NCBI GenBank assembly: GCA_021848865.1
Contig: JAJZTO010000212.1
Span: forward strand, 1-5,428
Direction: 5' to 3'
Length of the DNA stretch: 5,428 nucleotides
Source: Myxococcales bacterium
GTDB lineage: Bacteria > Myxococcota > Myxococcia > Myxococcales > Anaeromyxobacteraceae
Shown here: piece by piece, positions 1 to 3,980 of the stretch
Position numbering within the stretch: the first letter of the stretch is position 1
How the letters are laid out: each line of letters starts with the position of its first letter
Program-made: the position numbers and the translations under genes
The notes under the pieces: generated by a model
Told to the model about the DNA's origin: nothing
Seen by the model: only the letters and a program-made list of their open reading frames with translations
The model's database searches: none

Positions 1-831
1 GACGGCGCCGAAGTAGGCGTCGAGCCGCGAGCGGCCGACGTGCTCCATCATCCCGACGCTCGCGACCTTGTCGAAGGGCTCGGCGGCCGCCAGCGTCCGG
101 TAGTCGGCCGACTCCACCGCGGCCGCGCCGGCGAGCCCGAGCCGGGAGAGGCGGCGGCGCGCCTCGGCCAGCTGGTTCTCGCTGAGGGTGATCCCCTGCG
201 CCCGGGCGCCGTAGCGGCCGGCGGCGTGCGCGACGAGCGCGCCCCAGCCGCAGCCCACGTCCAGCAGCCGGTCGCCCGGCCGGAGCGCCAGCTTGCGGCA
301 CACCAGGTCCAGCTTGGCCCGCTGCGCCTCCTCCAGCGGCTCGCCGCCCGCCGCGAAGAAGGCGCAGGAGTAGACCATCTCCTCGTCGAGGAACAGGCGG
401 TAGAAGTCGTCGGAGAGGTCGTAGTGGTGCCGGACCGCGGCGCGGTCCCGCCCCACCGAGTGCAGCGTCGCGGTCCGCGGGCGGGCGAAGGCGCCGGCGC
501 CCGCCCGGGCCGCGACCCGGTGGACCGCGATCGACGCCAGGGACCGCGCCAGCGAGGCGCCGCCCGCCGGCCCCTCCCACAGGATCGCCGCGACCAGCAG
601 CCCGACGGCGTCTCCCTCCAGCTCGAGGTCGCCGTCGAGGTAGGCCTCGGCGAGCCGGTTCTCGGAGGGGAAGGGGGCCAGGGCCGCGAGGGCGCGGGGG
701 TGGCGCAGCACCACCTGGCCGCGGACGCCGTCGTCGCGCGCGGGCGGCAGGAGGGTGCCGTCCCAGAGCCGGACGGGGAAGGTGCGCGACGGCCCGGAGA
801 AGATCGACGAGGCAGCGTCGACGAGCGACAT
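1..831 (-). CDS. Cyclopropane-fatty-acyl-phospholipid synthase-like SAM methyltransferase (C-terminus beyond window)
   Basis: Members of this family add a methylene group from S-adenosylmethionine to the double bond of unsaturated acyl chains in membrane phospholipids; some relatives methylate other lipids. The 277 visible codons hold the family hallmarks in order: HHYDLSDDF at residues 135-143, the YSC motif with Cys156, the SAM-binding loop DVGCGWG at 191-197, GITLSENQ, and SVGMMEHVG with Glu263. In E. coli Cfa the equivalent Cys and Glu help hold the active-site bicarbonate. The N-terminal 130 residues are the more variable substrate-side domain. Full-length relatives are about 380-430 residues, so roughly the last third is missing and its catalytic His and Tyr cannot be checked. 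The ATG at 831 is chosen because GAGGAGG sits 5 nt upstream. It lies 95 bp downstream of the shikimate kinase on the same strand. A -10-like TATCGT (minus strand, 857-852) without a convincing -35 leaves room for its own promoter. Family confidence is high; the exact lipid substrate is unknown. Confidence 0.9.
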   Translation of the reverse strand, partial: MSLVDAASSIFSGPSRTFPVRLWDGTLLPPARDDGVRGQVVLRHPRALAALAPFPSENRLAEAYLDGDLELEGDAVGLLVAAILWEGPAGGASLARSLASIAVHRVAARAGAGAFARPRTATLHSVGRDRAAVRHHYDLSDDFYRLFLDEEMVYSCAFFAAGGEPLEEAQRAKLDLVCRKLALRPGDRLLDVGCGWGALVAHAAGRYGARAQGITLSENQLAEARRRLSRLGLAGAAAVESADYRTLAAAEPFDKVASVGMMEHVGRSRLDAYFGAV

Positions 832-836
832 GTGGG

Positions 837-843
837 CCTCCTC
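837..843 (-). promoter_or_regulatory. Ribosome binding site of the CFA-synthase-like gene
   Basis: GAGGAGG is read on the minus strand, 5 nt before the ATG at 831. It fixes the start and rules out the earlier open-frame positions. Confidence 0.8.
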
Positions 844-868
844 GCCGACGAACGATAGCGACTGTGCG

Positions 869-922
869 CGGTCCGGCCATGCCCCGCGCGGGTCATGACG
901 TTCGGTCGCAGGCCGCGGACCG
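869..922. repeat. Nested inverted repeats between shikimate kinase and the CFA-like gene
   Basis: The outer arms CGGTCCGGCC (869-878) and GGCCgcGGACCG (911-922) can pair over 10 bp with a 2-nt bulge. The loop contains two perfect palindromes, CCCGCGCGGG (883-892) and GTCATGAC (892-899). There is no run of T on either side, so it does not look like a classical intrinsic terminator. It could be an mRNA-processing or attenuation hairpin, a protein-binding site, or just a product of high GC. Confidence 0.4.
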
Positions 923-926
923 TCCG

Positions 927-1472
927 CTACGCCGTCTCGTCGAGCAGCTCGCGGGCGCGCAGCACCTCGGCGGCCACCTGCTCGGGCGAGAGCCGGTCGG
1001 TGTGCACGGTCCAGTCGGCCAGGGCGTAGACCGGCTGCCGGCGCTCCTTGAGCGTCCGCACCCGCTCCAGCGGGTCGCCGGCGTCGAGCAGCGGCCGGAC
1101 CGCGTCGGGCTCGTCCCGCTGCCGGTGCCGGGCGATGCGGGCGTGGAGCGTCTCGGGCCGTCCCTCCAGCGCCACCACCCAGCCGCGGCTCGCCATCAGG
1201 CGCCGGTTGGCCTCGGAGAGCACCGCCCCGCCGCCGGTGGCCACCACGAAGGGCGCCGAGGCGGAGACGGCGGCCAGCGCCTCGGCCTCGCGGCGCCGGA
1301 AGCCGGCCTCCCCCTCCTGCTCGAAGATCTCGGGGATGGTGAGGCCGCCGCGCTCGACCACCACCGCGTCGACGTCGTGGACCGGCCAGGCGAGCCGCGC
1401 GCCCACCAGTCGGGCCACCGTGGACTTGCCGGTCCCGCTGAAGCCGACGAGGAAGATGCCGCGCTGGTCCAC
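927..1472 (-). CDS. aroK: Shikimate kinase
   Basis: Shikimate kinase phosphorylates the 3-hydroxyl of shikimate with ATP, a cytoplasmic step on the route to chorismate and aromatic amino acids. At 181 residues it has the usual length. In order it shows the Walker A loop GFSGTGKST (10-18), the DVD substrate/Mg site (Asp33, Asp35; E. coli AroK has DSD), GFRRRE with Arg59 as a shikimate-binding Arg, the GGG loop (80-82), the lid motif RPLL (Arg126) and RRQPVYA with Arg145. All residues expected for activity are present. I chose GTG at 1472 because GGGAGGGAGG lies 5 nt upstream and the protein then begins just before the first beta strand (GIFLVGF). The open frame extends to an ATG at 1571, but those 33 extra residues are Arg/Pro-rich and unlike the family. 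It is usually found beside aroB; here its downstream neighbour is a lipid methyltransferase and aroB is not in view. Transcription probably starts at the TTGACG/TACACA pair upstream. Confidence 0.93.
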   Translation of the reverse strand: MDQRGIFLVGFSGTGKSTVARLVGARLAWPVHDVDAVVVERGGLTIPEIFEQEGEAGFRRREAEALAAVSASAPFVVATGGGAVLSEANRRLMASRGWVVALEGRPETLHARIARHRQRDEPDAVRPLLDAGDPLERVRTLKERRQPVYALADWTVHTDRLSPEQVAAEVLRARELLDETA

Positions 1473-1477
1473 CGGGT

Positions 1478-1487
1478 CCTCCCTCCC
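1478..1487 (-). promoter_or_regulatory. aroK: Ribosome binding site that sets the GTG start of shikimate kinase
   Basis: The minus strand reads GGGAGGGAGG, then 5 nt, then GTG at 1472. No comparable site precedes the upstream ATG at 1571, so this site decides the start. Confidence 0.8.
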
Positions 1488-1541
1488 GATCCGGGCGGAC
1501 CGCCGCGGCGCCCGCGCCGCCCCGGCCGGATGGGGTCTCGA

Positions 1542-1571
1542 TGTGTAGGGCCAGGGGCGGCGGAGCGTCAA
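1542..1571 (-). promoter_or_regulatory. Candidate sigma-70-type promoter for shikimate kinase
   Basis: On the minus strand, TTGACG (1571-1566) is separated by 18 nt from TACACA (1547-1542). The -35 matches consensus at five of six positions; the -10 matches at only three. The predicted start near 1535 would give a leader of about 60 nt before the GTG at 1472. It sits in the divergent region between the shikimate kinase and the transporter, where a promoter is expected. Confidence 0.5.
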
Positions 1572-1577
1572 GCGGCC

Positions 1578-1607
1578 GGCCCGGGCGCCGGACGGCGCGA
1601 CCGGGCC
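1578..1607. repeat. Strong GC hairpin in the divergent control region
   Basis: GGCCCGGGCGCC (1578-1589) pairs with GGCGC-ga-CCGGGCC (1594-1607), giving a 12-bp all-GC stem with a 2-nt bulge and a GGAC loop. It ends 26 nt before the transporter ATG and lies just upstream of the shikimate kinase -35. No T-tract follows on either strand. Possible roles are insulating the two divergent promoters, forming a leader structure, or binding a regulator. Confidence 0.45.
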
Positions 1608-1618
1608 CGCCGGTTGCA
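1603..1618 (+). promoter_or_regulatory. Weak sigma-54-like -24/-12 motif before the transporter
   Basis: GGGCCCGCCGGTTGCA fits the sigma-54 pattern TGGCACR-N4-TTGCW at 10 of 12 specified positions, with GG and GC correctly spaced and an intact TTGCA. The two mismatches are in the -24 half, and the start it predicts (near 1629) is only about 5 nt before the ATG at 1634. In such GC-rich DNA the -24 half is easily matched by chance, so this is tentative. Confidence 0.2.
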
Positions 1619-1626
1619 GTACAACC
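1612..1626. promoter_or_regulatory. Perfect inverted repeat abutting the transporter start (operator candidate)
   Basis: GGTTG-CAGTA-CAACC is a 5-bp perfect inverted repeat ending 7 nt before the ATG at 1634. It is one of the few AT-containing patches in this region. Its right half includes TACAAC (1620-1625), a possible -10 element for a near-leaderless transcript. A regulator bound here would block transcription or translation of the transporter. The short arms mean chance occurrence is possible. Confidence 0.35.
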
Positions 1627-1633
1627 AGCGATC

Positions 1634-2959
1634 ATGGTCCTGCCCGCCGTGCTCGCCGCCGCCCCGCCGCCGCTGGGGAAGCTCCTCCCGGCCTGGAGCG
1701 TCCTCCCCTTCGCGGCGATGCTGCTGGCCATCGCCACCCTGCCGCTGGCGGCGCCCGGCTTCTGGGACCGGAACCGGAACAAGGCGCTGCTCTCCCTGGC
1801 GCTGGGGCTGCCGGTGGCGGCCGGGATGGCGACGCTCGAGCCCGCGGTGCTGGCCCACGCCGCGCACGAGTACGCCGCCTTCATCCTGCTGCTGGGGGCG
1901 CTGTTCGTCATCTCCGGCGGGATCGTGGTGCGCGGGACGCTGGCGGGGACGCCGGGGCTCAACACCGGGCTGCTCGCCATCGGGGCAGTCCTTGCCTCGC
2001 TCATCGGCACCACCGGCGCCTCGATGGTGCTGGTCCGGCCCCTGCTGCGGGCCAACTCGATCCGGCGGCGCAAGCAGCACGTGGTGGTCTTCTTCATCTT
2101 CGTGGTGGCGAACGCCGGCGGGCTGCTCACCCCGCTCGGCGATCCCCCGCTCTTCCTCGGCTTCCTGCGGGGGGTGCCCTTCCTCTGGACGCTGCGGCTC
2201 TGGCCCGAGTGGCTCTTCGTGAACGGGGCGCTGCTCCTGACCTTCTTCGTGATCGACTCCACGATCTTCCGCGCCGAGGACCTGGCCACGCCGGGCGACC
2301 TCGACGAGGCGGCGGTGGAGCACGAGGTGCCGATCCACGTCGCCGGCAAGCGCAACGTCCTCTACCTCGCCGGCGTGGTGGCGGTCCTGGTGGCGGCGGC
2401 CCGCTGGCAGCCCCCCGCCGGCGTGCAGGAGGCCGGGCTGGCGGCCATGGCGGCCCTCTCCTGGTTCACCACGCCGCGCACGCTCCACGCCGAGAACGGC
2501 TACACCTGGCACCCCATCCAGGAGGTGGCCATCCTCTTCGCCGGCATCTTCGCGACCATGATCCCGGCGCTGGAGATCCTGAACGCCCGCGGCGCCGAGC
2601 TCGGCCTGCGGGAGCCCTGGCACTTCTTCTGGGCGTCGGGCGCCCTCTCCTCCTTCCTCGACAACGCGCCCACCTACCTCACCTTCACCGCCGCGGCGAG
2701 CGGGGTGGTGGGCGCCGACGCGGCGCGGCTCACCGGCCTGCTGGCGAGCGAGCGGGGGCGGGACCTGCTCGCCGCCGTCTCGCTCGGCTCGGTCTTCATG
2801 GGCGCGAACACCTACATCGGCAACGGCCCCAACTTCATGGTGAAGGCCATCGCCGAGCACGGCGGGCTGCGCATGCCCGGCTTCTTCCGCTACATGGCCT
2901 GGAGCGGGGCCGTCCTCGTCCCCCTCTTCGTGGCGGTGACCTTCCTCTTCCTCCGGTAG
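1634..2959 (+). CDS. Sodium:proton antiporter / citrate-type transporter of the ArsB/NhaD (ion transporter) superfamily
   Basis: This 441-residue integral membrane protein has about 11-12 hydrophobic segments, starting near residues 22-42 and ending at 420-440. It resembles the CitMHS_2 / putative sodium:proton antiporter group within the ArsB/NhaD superfamily. Characteristic stretches are LIGTTGASMVLVRPLLRAN (123-141), NAGGLLTPLGDPPLFLGFL (160-178), SSFLDNAPTYLTF (339-351) and GNGPNFMVKAIAE (396-408). The two polar, Gly/Asn-rich loops at 123-178 and 339-400 fit the inverted two-fold repeat of this superfamily. The substrate cannot be told from sequence; Na+/H+ exchange and carboxylate transport are both proposed for relatives. 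The ATG at 1634 is chosen because the next in-frame ATG is inside the first membrane segment and the 31 residues encoded upstream are Arg/Pro-rich and unlike a transporter. There is no clear Shine-Dalgarno; TACAAC lies 8 nt before the ATG. The thioesterase gene follows after 35 nt. Confidence 0.88.
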   Translation: MVLPAVLAAAPPPLGKLLPAWSVLPFAAMLLAIATLPLAAPGFWDRNRNKALLSLALGLPVAAGMATLEPAVLAHAAHEYAAFILLLGALFVISGGIVVRGTLAGTPGLNTGLLAIGAVLASLIGTTGASMVLVRPLLRANSIRRRKQHVVVFFIFVVANAGGLLTPLGDPPLFLGFLRGVPFLWTLRLWPEWLFVNGALLLTFFVIDSTIFRAEDLATPGDLDEAAVEHEVPIHVAGKRNVLYLAGVVAVLVAAARWQPPAGVQEAGLAAMAALSWFTTPRTLHAENGYTWHPIQEVAILFAGIFATMIPALEILNARGAELGLREPWHFFWASGALSSFLDNAPTYLTFTAAASGVVGADAARLTGLLASERGRDLLAAVSLGSVFMGANTYIGNGPNFMVKAIAEHGGLRMPGFFRYMAWSGAVLVPLFVAVTFLFLR

Positions 2960-2981
2960 CCCGCCGCCGGCGCCCGTGCGG

Positions 2982-2987
2982 TAGAGT
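2982..2987 (+). promoter_or_regulatory. -10-like element for a possible leaderless thioesterase transcript
   Basis: TAGAGT keeps the key T1, A2 and T6 of TATAAT and lies 7 nt before the ATG at 2995, which would put the transcript start at or next to the ATG. No Shine-Dalgarno is seen in the 35 nt between the transporter and this gene, and no convincing -35 is present. Confidence 0.35.
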
Positions 2988-2994
2988 CGCGCCC

Positions 2995-3429
2995 ATGGAC
3001 GAGGGCGAGCGCGCGCTCCGGGAGCGGGCCGAACGGCTGTTCGCCCGGGCCCAGTTCCTGGACCACGTCGGCATCCGGCTCCAGGGGCTGGGCCGGGGCT
3101 GGGCCGAGACCACGCTGGCGGTCGACCCCCGGCACGGCCAGAGCCAGGGCTTCGTCCACGCCGGGGTGCAGGCCACCATGGCCGACCACACCGCCGGCGC
3201 CGCCGGCGGCACGGTGGTGGGCGAGCGGCAGGTGGTGCTCACGGTGGAGCTGAAGCTGAACCTGCTCCGCCCGGCGGCGGGCGAGGCGCTGCGCTGCCGC
3301 GCCGAGGTGGTGCGCGCCGGCAGGAGCCTGGTCTTCTGCGAGGCCCGGGTCTTCGCCCGCGCGGCGCAGGAGGAGAAGCTCGTCGCCACCTTCTCGAGCA
3401 CGCTGGCGGTGGTCCCCGAGCCGGCGTAG
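2995..3429 (+). CDS. PaaI-family hotdog-fold acyl-CoA thioesterase
   Basis: PaaI-type thioesterases hydrolyse acyl- or phenylacetyl-CoA thioesters in the cytoplasm, usually as tetramers of single hotdog domains. The 144 residues match the single-domain size. An N-terminal helix (about 8-22) is followed by HVGIRL, the signature GFVHAGVQATMADHTAGAA (52-70) carrying His55 and Asp64, the edge strand VVLTVELKLNLLRPA (80-94), and AEVVRAGRSLVFCEARVF (103-120). Asp64 aligns with the catalytic Asp of E. coli PaaI. The usual HGG is HAG here, a mild change. No paa or fatty-acid degradation gene is in view, so the substrate is open; a general acyl-CoA clean-up role is plausible. The ATG at 2995 is the only sensible start: the open frame extends further back only as a shadow of the transporter. 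It may be co-transcribed with the transporter or driven from TAGAGT just upstream. Confidence 0.87.
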   Translation: MDEGERALRERAERLFARAQFLDHVGIRLQGLGRGWAETTLAVDPRHGQSQGFVHAGVQATMADHTAGAAGGTVVGERQVVLTVELKLNLLRPAAGEALRCRAEVVRAGRSLVFCEARVFARAAQEEKLVATFSSTLAVVPEPA

Positions 3430-3479
3430 CCGGCGCTCCCGCCCCGCCTCCGCCGCCACCGACCCTTGGGTTCCGGCCG

Positions 3480-3538
3480 CACCGACCGGTGGGTGCCGGC
3501 CCGTTCCCGCGGTGCCGGACATGACGGCAACCATCCGG
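3480..3538. promoter_or_regulatory. Palindrome and repeats upstream of the sigma-54-like promoter (enhancer-site candidates)
   Basis: CACCG-AC-CGGTG (3480-3491) is a perfect 5-bp inverted repeat centred about 100 bp before the predicted +1 at 3585, a typical distance for enhancer-binding-protein sites. Two direct copies of GGTGCCGG follow at 3492-3499 and 3511-3518 (19-bp period), then CCGGA/TCCGG arms at 3515-3519 and 3534-3538. No known regulator motif is clearly matched. The rest of the 3430-3558 stretch shows no gene and no intrinsic terminator. Confidence 0.3.
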
Positions 3539-3558
3539 AAAGGCTGGCGAATGGATCC

Positions 3559-3574
3559 TGGCAGGCCCTTCGCA
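3559..3574 (+). promoter_or_regulatory. Candidate sigma-54 (RpoN) -24/-12 promoter for the cupin-DUF438 operon
   Basis: TGGCAGGCCCTTCGCA matches TGGCACR-N4-TTGCW at 10 of 12 specified positions, including the full TGGCA, the -24 GG (3560-3561) and the -12 GC (3572-3573) at exact spacing. The mismatches are C to G at the sixth position and T to C in the -12 half. The predicted start is near 3585, giving a leader of about 39 nt to the GTG at 3624. No better sigma-70 promoter is seen in the gap. Confidence 0.55.
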
Positions 3575-3578
3575 ACGA

Positions 3579-3618
3579 TTCCTCCCGGCCGGCCCGCCCC
3601 GGGCCCGCCCAGGAGGAA
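3579..3618 (+). promoter_or_regulatory. Leader hairpin that can sequester the cupin Shine-Dalgarno
   Basis: TTCCTCC (3579-3585) is exactly complementary to GGAGGAA (3612-3618), which contains the Shine-Dalgarno AGGAGG (3611-3616) placed 7 nt before the GTG start. Inside lies a second perfect stem, GGCCCG (3591-3596) with CGGGCC (3600-3605) and a 3-nt loop. A transcript that includes 3579-3585 could hide its ribosome-binding site; one starting at or after 3585 would lack most or all of the anti-Shine-Dalgarno arm. Confidence 0.5.
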
Positions 3619-3623
3619 GTCCC

Positions 3624-3977
3624 GTGGCCTCGCCATCGAAGATCAACGTGCTGAAGAACGAGCTGCCGCCGGCCCAGGCGCTCCGGCTCGAGGAGCAGGT
3701 CGGCTACGTGGACGGCTCCATCGTGAGCCGGACGCTGGCCAAGGCCCCGGGCGGCTCGCTCACCCTGTTCGCGTTCGACGCCGGCCAGGAGCTGTCGGAG
3801 CACACCGCCCCGTTCGACGCCTTCGTGCAGGTGCTCGACGGCGCGGTGGAGCTCACCATCGGCGGCGCCCGGGTGGCGGCCGGCGCCGGCGAGACCGTGC
3901 TCATGCCGGCGGGCGTCCCCCACGCCGTCCGGGCCACCGAGCGCTTCAAGATGCTGCTGTCGATGGTCCGGGGGTAG
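3624..3977 (+). CDS. Small single-domain cupin protein
   Basis: This 117-residue protein is one cupin_2 beta-barrel. Motif 1 spans about residues 54-80 (GQELSEHTAPFDAFVQVLDG followed by AVELTIGG) and motif 2 spans 87-103 (GAGETVLMPAGVPHAVR). Visible potential metal ligands are His60, Asp65 and His100. The second His and the Glu of classic motif 1 (HxH...E) are not conserved, as in many LSEHTAPFDAF-type small cupins, so metal binding or catalysis is uncertain. No function can be named; small cupins of this type often bind a ligand or protect partner proteins. The GTG at 3624 is chosen for the excellent AGGAGG 7 nt upstream. The stop is 3 nt before the DUF438 gene, so the two are one operon and probably act together. 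Regulation is likely through the sigma-54-like promoter and leader hairpin upstream. Confidence 0.88.
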   Translation: MASPSKINVLKNELPPAQALRLEEQVGYVDGSIVSRTLAKAPGGSLTLFAFDAGQELSEHTAPFDAFVQVLDGAVELTIGGARVAAGAGETVLMPAGVPHAVRATERFKMLLSMVRG

Positions 3978-3980
3978 GCC

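Noticed and set aside
1475..1501. GGTCC/GGACC arms flanking the shikimate kinase ribosome-binding site as a second sequestering hairpin
   Set aside because: Only 5 bp pair, most of the GGGAGGGAGG stays in the loop, and such short GC arms are expected by chance here.
1473..1571. N-terminal extension of shikimate kinase to the ATG at 1571
   Set aside because: The 33 extra residues are Arg/Pro-rich and absent from the family, the ATG overlaps the -35 hexamer, and a strong Shine-Dalgarno precedes the GTG at 1472.
1541..1633. N-terminal extension of the transporter to the ATG at 1541
   Set aside because: The added 31 residues are charged and low-complexity, and the stretch consists of the hairpin and promoter elements.
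864..2222. A 452-residue plus-strand frame spanning shikimate kinase and the transporter start
   Set aside because: It is antisense to the kinase and out of frame with the transporter; there is no coherent protein and no ribosome-binding site.
1568..2860. A 430-residue minus-strand frame opposite the transporter
   Set aside because: Its composition is dominated by Arg, Gly, Glu and His with no family resemblance, while the opposite strand encodes a clear membrane protein.
3591..3605. GC hairpin GGCCCG-CCC-CGGGCC as an intrinsic terminator of the thioesterase
   Set aside because: No T-tract follows and the Shine-Dalgarno comes immediately after; it fits better as the inner stem of the leader hairpin.
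3466..3654. A 62-residue plus-strand frame in the gap before the cupin
   Set aside because: There is no ribosome-binding site, the composition is low-complexity, and it runs out of frame into the cupin start and over the promoter and leader elements.
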